A DNA stretch of 13,034 nt from Geodermatophilaceae bacterium (lineage in GTDB: Bacteria; Actinomycetota; Actinomycetes; Mycobacteriales; Geodermatophilaceae). The notes beneath the pieces are model-generated. The model saw only the letters and a program-made list of their open reading frames with translations. It made no database searches and was not told the origin of the DNA. Location: NCBI GenBank assembly GCA_013811975.1, contig JACCUF010000239.1, positions 1 through 13,034 of the forward strand, given 5' to 3'. The position numbers were made by a program, and so were the translations under genes. Shown piece after piece: positions 1 through 7,525 of the stretch; the stretch's first letter is position 1; every line of letters begins with the position of its first letter.

Positions 1-92
1 CCGTTCAACTGAGTCGTCCCGATCACGATGCCGAGTGCGACGGCTAGGAACACCGCGGTCAAAGAGACAAGGTGATAGCGAAAATCGATCAC
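1..92 (-). CDS. steB: SteB/MctB-like membrane protein (5' fragment, runs off the window)
   Basis: Only the first 30 codons lie in the window. The start is GTG at 92-90, and its GTGA overlaps the TGA stop of steA by 4 bp. The visible residues begin with M-I-D-F-R-Y-H-L-V-S-L and continue into a hydrophobic stretch ending in G-T-T-Q-L-N. This is the characteristic N-terminus of the actinobacterial DUF3186 family: SteB of Corynebacterium, and Rv1698/MctB of Mycobacterium, which has been linked to copper export. The hydrophobic stretch would be an N-terminal membrane anchor. Family knowledge places the protein in the cell envelope, working with SteA in cytokinesis and wall integrity in corynebacteria. 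The adjacent steA and recN genes support the assignment. The rest of the gene is outside the window, so its length and integrity cannot be judged. Confidence 0.85.
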   Translation of the reverse strand, partial: MIDFRYHLVSLTAVFLAVALGIVIGTTQLN

Positions 93-1273
93 GAGAACAG
101 GCCCTTCACCCAGCCGAGCAGGTCGCCCACCTGGTCAGCGAAAAGATCGAGGTAGGTCCGCCCGGCGGTCGAAACCGCCAGGACCGCGCCAATCGCGACG
201 AACGCCGCCAGGACGAGGAAGACCAACGCGGAAGAGGAGATGCGGCTCTTGTACAGCCTGCTCACACCCTTGGCATCGACCAACTTCGCGCCGATCCGCA
301 ACCGGGTGAGGAACGTCGAGGCCATGCCGCCACGACCCTTGTCCAGGAACTCCACCAGCGTGGCGTGCGTGCCCACCGCGACGATCAGAGTGGCCCCCTT
401 GGCATCGGCCAGCAGCATCGCGATGTCCTCGCTCGTGCCGGTGGCCGGGAAGGTGATGGCGTCCACGCCAAGGTCCTGCACCCGCGGGAGCCCGGGGGCG
501 CGGCCGTCGGCATAGGCATGCACGATGACCTCAGCGCCGCAGCGCAGCGTGTCGTCGGAGACAGAATCCATATCCCCCACGATGATCGCCGGCTTGTAGC
601 CCGCCTCACGCAGTGCATCGGCGCCGCCGTCGACACCGATCAGCACCGGTCGGTAGTCCCGGATGTAGGAGCGCAGCTGAGCAAGGTCCTCCTTGTAGTC
701 ATACCCCCGGACGACGATGAGAACGTGCTGGCCGTCCATATCGGTCTTGATGGCGGGAACCCCGACGCCGTCGAGCAACAGCGCGCGCTCACGCTTCATG
801 TATTCCATCGTGTTGGCGGCGAAGGCCTCGAGTTGGCTGGACAAACCCGCCTTGGCCTCTTCCATCGCCACGGCGATGGCATCCGAGTCGAGATGACGGC
901 CCTCGGCCACCAACCGGTCGCCGACGTAGAGGCACTCTCCGTCGACCCTGACCCTGGTTCCCTCCTTGACCTTGCCGAACACGTCGGCTCCGACGTTGTC
1001 CAGGATCGGGATGCCGGCCCGGGCCAGGATGCCCGGGCCCAGGTTGGGATACCGCCCGGAAATGCTCTGGGAGGCGTTCACGACGGCGCTCACCCCACGA
1101 GCGACCAGCGCGTCGGCAGCCACCCGGTCGATGTCGGTATGGTCGATCACCGCGATCTCACCGGAGTTCAGCCGCTTGGTGAGGTCCTTGGTACGTCGGT
1201 CGAGTCTGACCACACCGGAGACTCCGGGTAGGGCATCCGCGGCTCGTCCGCGGCGCAGGGTGCCTAATCGCAT
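89..1273 (-). CDS. steA: SteA family protein, putative cytokinetic-ring protein with a C-terminal membrane anchor
   Basis: A 394-residue protein, matching the usual length of SteA / Rv1697 orthologues (about 390). The start is ATG at 1273, because the protein then opens M-R-L-G-T-L like its homologues; the reading frame stays open for 115 further codons upstream, but those codons overlap recN. Conserved stretches include SGRYPNLGP (residues 72-80), a central region around LEAFAANTMEYM (148-159), a thiamine-pyrophosphokinase-like nucleotide fold with VGDMDSVSDD (232-241), and STFLTRLRIGAKLVDAK (319-335). One transmembrane helix lies at about 348-367, followed by a short amphipathic tail, so the bulk should be cytoplasmic and tethered to the membrane. 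In Corynebacterium, SteA and SteB are reported to affect division and envelope stability; the biochemical activity is unclear. recN lies 49 bp upstream, steB overlaps by 4 bp, and co-transcription is likely. Confidence 0.92.
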   Translation of the reverse strand: MRLGTLRRGRAADALPGVSGVVRLDRRTKDLTKRLNSGEIAVIDHTDIDRVAADALVARGVSAVVNASQSISGRYPNLGPGILARAGIPILDNVGADVFGKVKEGTRVRVDGECLYVGDRLVAEGRHLDSDAIAVAMEEAKAGLSSQLEAFAANTMEYMKRERALLLDGVGVPAIKTDMDGQHVLIVVRGYDYKEDLAQLRSYIRDYRPVLIGVDGGADALREAGYKPAIIVGDMDSVSDDTLRCGAEVIVHAYADGRAPGLPRVQDLGVDAITFPATGTSEDIAMLLADAKGATLIVAVGTHATLVEFLDKGRGGMASTFLTRLRIGAKLVDAKGVSRLYKSRISSSALVFLVLAAFVAIGAVLAVSTAGRTYLDLFADQVGDLLGWVKGLFS

Positions 1274-1322
1274 CCACCCAGTCTCCCACCGTCTCGGGTA
1301 GGCACCGAGCCGCCACGCGCGG

Positions 1323-3035
1323 TCAGCGTGGATCGGCGGCGCCGGCAAGCAGTTCGGCGGCGTGAGCAAGACCTGTCTCGCTGTCTGGAAGGCCGGCCAG
1401 CATGCGGGACAGCTCCTGTATCCGCTCGTTGCCGCTGACCTCGTGGATCCCGCTGGTAGTGATCGTGCCGTCGCTGGTCTTGTCGACAACGAGGTGGGCG
1501 CCTCCATGGGCCGCAACCTGCGGCAGATGCGTGACGACCAGGACCTGATGGTGGGCGGCCAGCGCGGCCAGCCGCCGTCCGATCTGCACGGCGGCCTGTC
1601 CCCCGACGCCGGCATCAACCTCGTCGAAGACCATCAGCGGCACCGGGTCTGTCCCAGCGAGCACCACCTCGATGGCCAGCATCACCCGAGACAGTTCACC
1701 ACCGGAGGCTGCCCGGTGCAGGGGGGACGCCTCGGTTCCGGCATGCGGAGCGAGCAGCAGGGTCACTTCGTCTATCCCGTCGGGCCCGGGTGCGTCCGCG
1801 TCGGAGCCGATCTCGATCTCGATCCGAGCAACCGGCATGGCCAGCGCGCCGAGTTCGTTTTGCACGGCTGCCGAGAGCCGGCGCCCGGCCGCACGGCGTG
1901 CGCTGGAAACGTGTTCGCCCAACTCCCCCACCGCGCGCCGCGCGGCATCGCGGTCCGCACGCAGCGCGGCCAAGGCGTCGTCGGAGACGTCGAGGTCGAG
2001 GAGCTGACGCTCGGCCTCGAGTGCCCATGCCAGGACTCCGTCGCTGCCCGTGCCAGGTGCGGCAAACCGGCGAACCACCGCTTGAAGCACCGAGATCCGC
2101 TCCTGGACCTCGGCCAGCCGCCCAGGGTCAGCGACGATGTCCTGGATGTAGCCGGCGAGCTCAGCGGCGATGTCGGCGGCCGTGTACGACAGGGCTGCTA
2201 CCTGGCCGCCCAGCTGCCGCAAGGTCGCATCGCTGGCCCGCTCCAGCGCAACAGTGGCGCGGGCGAGAGCGCTGAGCGCATCGGCCTGCATTCTGCCGCC
2301 GTCAGCCATCGGATCGCCGGACAACGCGTCATGGGCATCCTGCGCGGCGCGCCCCAACTCCTCGGCGTCGCCCAAGCGGACCGCTAGGGCGCTCAGCTCC
2401 TGCTCCTCACCGGGTTTCAGCTCCGCGGCGGCGATCTCGGCCAGGCCATGACGCAGGACTTCGGAGGTCCGGGCCAGCTCGTGCGTCCTTGCGCTCTTGA
2501 CGGCTAGCCGATCGTCGAGGTCCCGCCAGCGTGCATAGGCGGCTCGGTAATCGGCCAGCAGGCGGCCATGCTCGGCGCCAGCGAACCGGTCCAGGGCCGC
2601 CCGCTGCTCCTTCGGTCGTCGCAGCCGGAGTTGGTCGGACTGTCCGTGCAGGGCCCAGGCCGACTCGGCGAGTTCGGTGAGTACGGCGATGGGCACGCTG
2701 CGCCCGCCCAGGTGGGCGCGGCTGCGACCTTCGCTGTTGACCGTTCGTGAAACGATGAGTGTGCCGTCCTCGTCGGGCTCGGCACCGGCCCGCCGGGCGA
2801 TCTCCCAGGCTGGATGGTCGGTGGGCAGTTCGAGGCGGCCCTCTACCGACAGCCGGGCGGCGCCGCTGCGGATCCGGCCGGGGTCGCCGCGCCCACCGAA
2901 GAGCAGAGCCAGGCCGGTCACCACCATGGTCTTGCCTGCGCCGGTCTCCCCCGTGAGCACGGTCAGGCCACCAACCAGATCCAGCCGTGCCTCGGCGATC
3001 ACGCCGAGGTGCTCGATGCGCAGCTCCCGCAACAC
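1323..3035 (-). CDS. recN: DNA repair ATPase RecN
   Basis: RecN is an SMC-like cytoplasmic ATPase that acts on double-strand breaks and holds DNA ends for RecA-dependent repair. The product is 570 residues (usual range 550-590). The Walker A motif GETGAGKT is at residues 29-36, followed by an LGGRS region, then a long alpha-helical, Glu/Arg/Ala-rich coiled-coil middle. The ABC signature SGGELSR is at about 444-450, Walker B with MVFDEVDAG at about 468-476, and the switch THLPQVAA at about 502-509. All ATPase elements look intact. I chose GTG at 3035 because the protein then begins V-L-R-E-L-R-I-E as in M. tuberculosis RecN, and because it lies 4 bp after the nadK stop; the frame stays open upstream to 3146, but that portion overlaps nadK. 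A GGGGG run upstream may serve as the ribosome site. Expression is likely coupled to nadK; I see no clear SOS box. Confidence 0.96.
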   Translation of the reverse strand: MLRELRIEHLGVIAEARLDLVGGLTVLTGETGAGKTMVVTGLALLFGGRGDPGRIRSGAARLSVEGRLELPTDHPAWEIARRAGAEPDEDGTLIVSRTVNSEGRSRAHLGGRSVPIAVLTELAESAWALHGQSDQLRLRRPKEQRAALDRFAGAEHGRLLADYRAAYARWRDLDDRLAVKSARTHELARTSEVLRHGLAEIAAAELKPGEEQELSALAVRLGDAEELGRAAQDAHDALSGDPMADGGRMQADALSALARATVALERASDATLRQLGGQVAALSYTAADIAAELAGYIQDIVADPGRLAEVQERISVLQAVVRRFAAPGTGSDGVLAWALEAERQLLDLDVSDDALAALRADRDAARRAVGELGEHVSSARRAAGRRLSAAVQNELGALAMPVARIEIEIGSDADAPGPDGIDEVTLLLAPHAGTEASPLHRAASGGELSRVMLAIEVVLAGTDPVPLMVFDEVDAGVGGQAAVQIGRRLAALAAHHQVLVVTHLPQVAAHGGAHLVVDKTSDGTITTSGIHEVSGNERIQELSRMLAGLPDSETGLAHAAELLAGAADPR

Positions 3036-3039
3036 CGGC

Positions 3040-3993
3040 TCAGCCCCCGTCAGGAACCGCGGCAGTGTGTCGGAATCCGTCAGCGGGTAGCCGGAACCGG
3101 GCAACGAGCCGGTCACCGAATCCGGTCGAATGGACCCGCGCCACATGCACCGGCTGCTCGGACTTGATGACCTCTACCCGCCCCCCCGGGGGTACCGGGA
3201 GAGTGCGACGTCCGTCGGCGCACAGGACCGCTCCCTCGCCGTATTCGGCGATGGCCACAGTCAGGATCGAGGTCGGCGGGATCACCAGCGGGCGGGCGAA
3301 CAGTGCGTGGGCGCTGGTCGGGACGACCAGCAGTGCTTCGACGTCCGGCCAGACGACCGGTCCCCCGGCGGAGAAGGCGTACGCCGTGGAGCCGGTCGGG
3401 GTGGCGCACAGGACGCCGTCGCAGCCGAAGCTGGTCAGCTGTCGACCGTCCACCAGCAGCGCTACATCGAGCACCCGGGTGCGGCTCGCCTTCTCCACCG
3501 AGACCTCGTTGAGCGCCCACGTGGTTCCCAGCGTTTCACCGCCCGGACCGAACACGACTGCCTCGACGGACAGTCGCTCTTCCACCACATAGCTGCGCTC
3601 CAGAATATGGCTGATCGTGTCATCGACGGCCTCTGGTTCGGTTTCGGCCAGGAAGCCGACCCGGCCGAGGTTGACCCCGATCAGTGGAGCATCGGCAGTC
3701 CGCGCGACCTCCACCGCTCGCAGGAACGTCCCATCACCACCGAACACGATGACGATCTCGGCGTCGACGGCCGCCTGGTCATCGCCAGGGACCACGGTGA
3801 CGCCGTCGACCGCCAGATCATCGGCCTCCTCCTCGAGAATCCGGACCTCGAAGCCTTCGCGATGCAGCGCCTTGCACACCATCGTCGCCAGGTCGACGAT
3901 GTCGGCCCGACCGGTGTGCGCGATCAGCAGCGCGGTCCGGGGAATGCTCCGCGGCGCTGGGTCAGGGCGCGGGCCGTAGACGAGCGGACTCAC
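3040..3993 (-). CDS. nadK: NAD kinase
   Basis: Phosphorylates NAD+ to NADP+ (ATP or polyphosphate as donor in actinobacteria), the sole route to NADP. With the start used here it has 317 residues, against 307 for M. tuberculosis PpnK. Diagnostic motifs are intact: GGDGTFLR at about 85-92 with the catalytic Asp, LGRVGFLAE, LNEVS at about 161-165, and GCDGVLCATPTGSTAY at about 190-205. Two starts compete. GTG at 3993 is preceded by GGAGGT at 4001-4006 with a 7-base gap and gives a length close to homologues. ATG at 4029 overlaps the tlyA stop as ATGA, would add 12 Ala/Gly-rich residues and has no clear ribosome site. I prefer 3993 but translation from 4029 by coupling is possible. A C7G5 run at 3181-3192 lies in the coding sequence. 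tlyA is upstream and recN starts 4 bp downstream. Confidence 0.95.
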   Translation of the reverse strand: MSPLVYGPRPDPAPRSIPRTALLIAHTGRADIVDLATMVCKALHREGFEVRILEEEADDLAVDGVTVVPGDDQAAVDAEIVIVFGGDGTFLRAVEVARTADAPLIGVNLGRVGFLAETEPEAVDDTISHILERSYVVEERLSVEAVVFGPGGETLGTTWALNEVSVEKASRTRVLDVALLVDGRQLTSFGCDGVLCATPTGSTAYAFSAGGPVVWPDVEALLVVPTSAHALFARPLVIPPTSILTVAIAEYGEGAVLCADGRRTLPVPPGGRVEVIKSEQPVHVARVHSTGFGDRLVARFRLPADGFRHTAAVPDGG

Positions 3994-4000
3994 CACGCCC

Positions 4001-4006
4001 ACCTCC
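4001..4006 (-). promoter_or_regulatory. Strong Shine-Dalgarno inside the longest nadK reading frame
   Basis: The minus strand reads GGAGGT, a full match to the anti-Shine-Dalgarno core, 7 bases before GTG 3993-3991 and 4 bases before GTG 3996-3994. It lies downstream of the alternative ATG at 4029, so it argues for the shorter NAD kinase. The stretch also encodes Gly-Arg-Glu-Val in the longer reading, so a chance match is possible. Confidence 0.55.
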
Positions 4007-4025
4007 CTCCCCGCCGCAGCGGCGG

Positions 4026-4850
4026 TCATTTGGGCCCATTCTCGACCGCACGGCGTACATCGTCGCCGTCAAGCGGGGGTGCATCGCTCCTGAGCCACAG
4101 AAAGTACTCGACGTTCCCCGCCGGGCCCGGAAGAGAACTGGCCGTAACGCCGGCAACCCCCCACCCGAGCCGGGCCGCGGCAGCGCCGACGGACTCGACC
4201 GCTGCACACCGCAGGAGCGGATCGCGTACGACTCCGCCCTTTCCGATCCGATCCCTGCCAACCTCGAACTGTGGCTTGACCATGAGGAACAAGTCACCGC
4301 CGCCCACGACCAGGCCGGTCAGGGCGGGAAGGACCAGGGCCAGCGAGATGAACGACAGGTCAGCCGTGATCAGGTCCACCGGTGTGCCGATGTCCTCGAC
4401 GCCGAGATGACGGACGTTCCGACGGTCCATCACGGTGACGCGGACATCGGTCCGCAGGGACCAGGCGATCAGTCCGTATCCCACGTCCACGGCAAGCACC
4501 TCGAGCGCGCCACGTCGCAGCAGGACATCGGTGAACCCGCCAGTGGAGGCACCGGCATCCAAGCAGCGTCGGCCCTGAACTCGCACCGGGAGAACATCCA
4601 GCGCACCGGCCAGCTTCCGGGCGCCGCGGGAGACGTAGTCCGGCCCTTCCCGCAGTGGGCGGACGACCAGCGCGGTGTCGGCTGCGACGGCGGTCGCGGC
4701 TTTCAGGGCGACCTGGCCGGACACGGTGACGCGACCCTCGGTGATCAGATCCGCGGCGTGCTCTCTGGACCGGACCAGACCCCGGCGGACCAGTTCGGCG
4801 TCCAGCCGCATGCGGCGCGGCACTACCGAAGGCCCCCCCGGCGCGACCAC
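4026..4850 (-). CDS. tlyA: TlyA family 16S/23S rRNA (cytidine-2'-O)-methyltransferase
   Basis: TlyA methylates the ribose 2'-OH of conserved cytidines in 16S and, in mycobacteria, 23S rRNA; its modification is required for capreomycin/viomycin sensitivity. The product is 274 residues (M. tuberculosis 268). An S4-like RNA-binding domain covers about residues 14-72 (DAELVRRGLVRSRE), followed by VSRGARKL (73-80), SAM motif I CLDAGASTGGFT (96-107), VDVGYGLIAWSL (121-132), ADLSFISL (163-170), KPQFEVG (192-198) and NVEYFLWL near the end. The K-D-K-E catalytic set typical of these RNA 2'-O-methyltransferases appears present. The start is uncertain: GTG at 4850 has GGGAAGG 5 bases upstream, but GTG at 4823 aligns exactly with the mycobacterial N-terminus (P-R-R-x-R-x-D-A-E-L). 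The stop overlaps a possible nadK ATG. The gene follows a 42-bp gap after the small upstream gene. Confidence 0.95.
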   Translation of the reverse strand: MVAPGGPSVVPRRMRLDAELVRRGLVRSREHAADLITEGRVTVSGQVALKAATAVAADTALVVRPLREGPDYVSRGARKLAGALDVLPVRVQGRRCLDAGASTGGFTDVLLRRGALEVLAVDVGYGLIAWSLRTDVRVTVMDRRNVRHLGVEDIGTPVDLITADLSFISLALVLPALTGLVVGGGDLFLMVKPQFEVGRDRIGKGGVVRDPLLRCAAVESVGAAAARLGWGVAGVTASSLPGPAGNVEYFLWLRSDAPPLDGDDVRRAVENGPK

Positions 4851-4892
4851 CCAGACCTTCCCGGAGTTGGCATCAGGCGTCCCCGCACAGCA

Positions 4893-5180
4893 CTAGACGT
4901 GGTCGACGCTGGACAGGGTGTCTCCCAGGTGCCGGTGAAGTGCCTCGTAGACACCGGGATGTTCCTCCACCGGTCGGTCGGCGAGGCCGGCCAACGCCAC
5001 CGCCACCTCGCCCGCGATACCGGGCGCTACTGCGGGTTTCATCTCGGCGACCGGCGCGTCCGGCCCGCTTCCGATGCTCGGATCGGTCGAGTTCTCGCTG
5101 CCTGACTCGCCCGGCGGTCGCGCTGGAATCCTACGATTGGCATCCGCCGGTCGATATTCAGGCTCTGCCGATCGGGTCAT
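4893..5180 (-). CDS. Small conserved hypothetical protein upstream of tlyA (Rv1693 position)
   Basis: A 95-residue protein of unknown function. The start is ATG at 5180: its ATGA overlaps the stop of the upstream gene, and a GGGGAC sits 8 bases before it on the minus strand. The same frame stays open to 5729 but the extra part is the antisense-like shadow of the upstream gene. Residues 1-45 are polar and low in order (Arg, Pro, Ser, Glu, Gly). Residues 52-95 look like a compact helical segment with the pattern AVALAGLADRPVEEHPGVYEALHRHLGDTLSSVD. Short acidic-helical proteins of this kind (Leu-Asp-x-Leu...Val-x-Glu-His-Val...Leu-His) occur immediately upstream of tlyA in many actinobacteria, which is why I treat it as real. 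It may be a regulator or a structural adaptor, but nothing in the sequence shows which. Confidence 0.8.
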   Translation of the reverse strand: MTRSAEPEYRPADANRRIPARPPGESGSENSTDPSIGSGPDAPVAEMKPAVAPGIAGEVAVALAGLADRPVEEHPGVYEALHRHLGDTLSSVDHV

Positions 5181-5695
5181 GGGGCCGAGTCCCCGGGGCG
5201 GCCGCCCGCCGCAGGGCCGCCGGGCTGGTTCTCCACGTCGAGGTCGGCAGGGGTTTGCAGCGGTGTTCGGGGAGGCGCAGTCTCGGCTGGGGAGAACTTG
5301 GGCGAAGCGGCCTTCGCCGGGGCGGTCTTCTTCACTGGGGCGGTCTTCTTCGCTGCGGCTGTGCTCTGCTTCCTTGCGGTTGACTTCGGAGGGGCCGCCT
5401 TCTTGACCATCTTGTTGCCGGCTTCCCTCGTCGTCGTTGCAGCGTCTTGGGAGTCCGTCTTTGTGGCAATAGCGGTCACCGTAGGTGGAGGTAGCGCGAC
5501 TGGATCCGCACGCACAGGTGGCGGCACCGACGGCGCCGGGGTCTGTGGGGTCGCGGAGGGACGGCGAAGCAATGCGGGGGCATGCGCGCGGATGCCCGTG
5601 ACGGTCGTCTTCATTGCCCGTCTCAAGGCACGCCCGGCGTCCTGCGCCGCTCCCGAAACGATCGCGGCCACGGTGCCGAACCGGTCTCTCACCAC
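5177..5695 (-). CDS. Hypothetical protein with a Lys/Ala/Pro-rich tail
   Basis: A 172-residue protein that I do not recognise. The start is GTG at 5695, chosen because AAGGAG lies 6 bases upstream and the frame further upstream runs into the HAD gene. Residues 1-33 form a plausible amphipathic helix (VRDRFGTVAAIVSGAAQDAG). Residues 45-75 are Pro/Ala/Val-rich. Residues 95-135 are basic, with two perfect KKTAP units at 116-120 and 122-126 and nearby KKAAP and KSTARK, resembling the tails of histone H1-like and HU-extended actinobacterial proteins. The end is Pro/Gly-rich and disordered. No cysteines, no signal peptide and no confident membrane helix. It could bind nucleic acid or another polyanion through the tail, but that is inference. 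Its stop overlaps the next gene (ATGA), and it lies 58 bp after the HAD phosphatase. Confidence 0.75.
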   Translation of the reverse strand: MVRDRFGTVAAIVSGAAQDAGRALRRAMKTTVTGIRAHAPALLRRPSATPQTPAPSVPPPVRADPVALPPPTVTAIATKTDSQDAATTTREAGNKMVKKAAPPKSTARKQSTAAAKKTAPVKKTAPAKAASPKFSPAETAPPRTPLQTPADLDVENQPGGPAAGGRPGDSAP

Positions 5696-5701
5696 GATCC
5701 A

Positions 5702-5707
5702 CTCCTT
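5702..5707 (-). promoter_or_regulatory. Shine-Dalgarno that fixes the start of the Lys/Ala/Pro-rich protein
   Basis: AAGGAG on the minus strand, 6 bases before GTG 5695-5693. It falls in the 58-bp gap after the HAD gene stop (TAA 5756-5754) and decides the start among several upstream in-frame candidates. Confidence 0.7.
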
Positions 5708-5753
5708 CTCTGATTCCACATCCGACCACAAGCTAGCGCCCCGAAACGCGAGA

Positions 5754-6833
5754 TTAGTCGCCCGACGCGAGCCCGAGGCGAGTAAGCAGGGCGGCTGAGG
5801 TCTGGTCACCGGCCACGGTAGGAACGATCCCAGTCTCCCAGGCCAGGACGGCCAAGGCACGTAGCGCGTCGCAGTCCGCACCGGAAGATGCCGGGGAAGC
5901 AGGGTGCCCGCTGCCACCGGTGTCTCGAAAACGGGCCAGCAGCAACGAGTCGCCCCGATCGGTGACCCGCCAATCTCCGCAGATCGCCGCACCAGCGGAT
6001 AGCACGACCTCGGGATGCGACACCAGGATCCCGCCGAGATCTGCGGCCAGGTAGGTCGGGCGCTGCCCCACGCGCGCGGTCAGTAGATCCGCCGGCTGCG
6101 CCACCCCGGTCAGCACCAACAGGCTCGGCACCCCGGCTCGTTGCGCACCCTCGATATCGGTGTCCAGCCGGTCGCCGACGACCAACGGCTGGGCGGCGCC
6201 AGTCCGCAGAACGCATTCGGTGTGCATCGCCGGCTCCGGCTTGCCCGCCACGACCGGTGTGACGCCGGTCGTCCGCGCGACGACCTCCACAAAGCTTCCG
6301 TTGCCGGGCAGCGGTCCGCGCGGTGACGGCAGTGTCGAATCAGCGTTCGTGGCCACCCAGAAGGCGCCCGCCCGGACGGCAACGCAGGCTTCGGCAAGCA
6401 TCGCCCAGGACAACTCGGGGCTGTACCCCTGCGCGACCCCCGCCGGATCGTCGGTGGCCGACCAGACGGCCCGCAGGCCCGCGCTCTCCACTTCTGCGGC
6501 CAAGGCGGCCGTACCGACGATCAGCACCGGCGACCCAGGTGGCAGCCGTTCGGCGAGGACCCGGCTGGCTGCCTGCGACGAGGTGATCACCTCGTCGTCG
6601 ATGGCAGCGATACCCAAATCCCGGAGATGCTCGCCCACCTCGTGGGGGGTGCGGGAGGCGTTGTTGGTGACATAGCCGAAGCGCATGCCTGCCTCAGTGG
6701 CCGCGGCGATGATCTCCGGAACGCCCGCCACGGCATCGGATCCGACGTAGACGACGCCGTCGAGATCGAGCAGGGCGACGTCATGCTGGTGAATCAGGGG
6801 CGTCGAACTGGCCTGCAGGGCAACTCTGTTCAT
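5754..6833 (-). CDS. HAD-IIA family hydrolase, glycerol-3-phosphate phosphatase type (Rv1692-like)
   Basis: A 359-residue protein, close to the 353 of M. tuberculosis Rv1692, which is reported to be a D-glycerol-3-phosphate phosphatase in glycerophospholipid recycling. HAD motif I is LLDLDGVVY (21-29; nucleophile Asp23, acid Asp25), motif II is VTNNAS (55-60; Thr56), the motif III Lys is in AGKPEP (196-201; Lys198) and motif IV is VVGDRLDTDI (218-227; Asp221, Asp225). The type IIA cap lies between motifs II and III. Beyond the HAD core there is a C-terminal extension of about 85 residues; the mycobacterial enzyme has a comparable extension that I recall being described as GNAT-like. The start is ATG at 6833, overlapping the hydrolase stop as ATGA. 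Cytoplasmic, Mg2+-dependent by family. The substrate could also be another small phospho-compound such as a phosphoglycolate. Confidence 0.9.
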   Translation of the reverse strand: MNRVALQASSTPLIHQHDVALLDLDGVVYVGSDAVAGVPEIIAAATEAGMRFGYVTNNASRTPHEVGEHLRDLGIAAIDDEVITSSQAASRVLAERLPPGSPVLIVGTAALAAEVESAGLRAVWSATDDPAGVAQGYSPELSWAMLAEACVAVRAGAFWVATNADSTLPSPRGPLPGNGSFVEVVARTTGVTPVVAGKPEPAMHTECVLRTGAAQPLVVGDRLDTDIEGAQRAGVPSLLVLTGVAQPADLLTARVGQRPTYLAADLGGILVSHPEVVLSAGAAICGDWRVTDRGDSLLLARFRDTGGSGHPASPASSGADCDALRALAVLAWETGIVPTVAGDQTSAALLTRLGLASGD

Positions 6834-7525
6834 GCTAAGCGGGCCGGAGCCGTCTCACGGAGCCAGGCCAGCACGCAGCCCACCAGATCGGTGCGAGTGC
6901 GCGCGGTAGTTGTGCCTGACCCTCGCCGTACGGCGAATTCATGGTCGGCGTCTTCGACCAGCGCGATCCGAATGGTGTCGGGCAATGCCGGAAAGTCCTT
7001 CGGCGCACCGAAAGGATCGCGCTCTCCCTGGACCACCAAGGTGGGCACGCCACTTTCCTGCAGCTCCAGTAACCGCGATTGCTCTGGGCGCCACGGAGGA
7101 TGCAGTGGAAAGGCCAGTGCAAGGCAGGCCACGGCGCCGACCGACGTGGCCGTGCGGCAGGCAACCCTGGCCCCGGAGCTGCGCCCGCCCACGACGAGGC
7201 AGGCGGCCTCAGGCAGATGCGCCAACGCGTCGGCCCAGCTCTCGTCCAGTTCAGCGGCACGCGAGGCCACCTTCCGACCCGCCACCCGCCAGGGTTGTTC
7301 GACCCGGATGACGCCGATCCCGCTAGCAGGCAGGTCGTGGGCCAGCCAACCGAGATCGCGTGCATCGGCGCCGCCACCGGCGCCATGCCCCAGAACCAAC
7401 GTGGCCCACGGGAGCTGGGCGGGTGGGTGCTGGCCGGGTGACCGCAACAGCCGAGCCGGGCCGTGCCGAGTCTCGACGAGACTCTGCTCACAAGCAGGTC
7501 GCTCGAAGACTCGATGCTCGGGCAC
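6830..7525 (-). CDS. Alpha/beta-hydrolase fold protein (KANL3/Tex30-like, dienelactone-hydrolase relative)
   Basis: A 231-residue cytoplasmic hydrolase. The oxyanion-loop region is VLGHGAGGG (44-52). The nucleophile elbow GGRSSGAR (113-120) matches G-x-S-x-G with Ser116 as nucleophile. The likely catalytic Asp is Asp170 in QGERDPFG and the His is His195 in EDADHEF. All three triad members are therefore in the expected order and spacing. The family (COG3571-type predicted hydrolases) has no settled substrate. The start is GTG at 7525, the first good start in frame; ATG at 7533 belongs to a different frame. The ribosome site is weak (GGGG directly before GTG), and a CAAGAT six bases before GTG could be a -10 for a leaderless message, which is speculative. 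It is divergent from the DUF1015 gene and overlaps the HAD phosphatase by 4 bp, so both are probably made together. Confidence 0.88.
   Translation of the reverse strand: MPEHRVFERPACEQSLVETRHGPARLLRSPGQHPPAQLPWATLVLGHGAGGGADARDLGWLAHDLPASGIGVIRVEQPWRVAGRKVASRAAELDESWADALAHLPEAACLVVGGRSSGARVACRTATSVGAVACLALAFPLHPPWRPEQSRLLELQESGVPTLVVQGERDPFGAPKDFPALPDTIRIALVEDADHEFAVRRGSGTTTARTRTDLVGCVLAWLRETAPARLA

Noticed and set aside
35..1231. Long plus-strand open frame opposite steA
   Set aside because: Arg/Asp/Gly/His-rich translation with no family pattern, fully antisense to a clear steA; typical of GC-rich DNA.
1362..2387. Plus-strand open frame opposite recN
   Set aside because: Antisense to intact RecN motifs; composition of a shadow frame.
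3130..4410. 426-codon plus-strand open frame across nadK and tlyA
   Set aside because: Runs antisense across two well-identified genes, no domain pattern.
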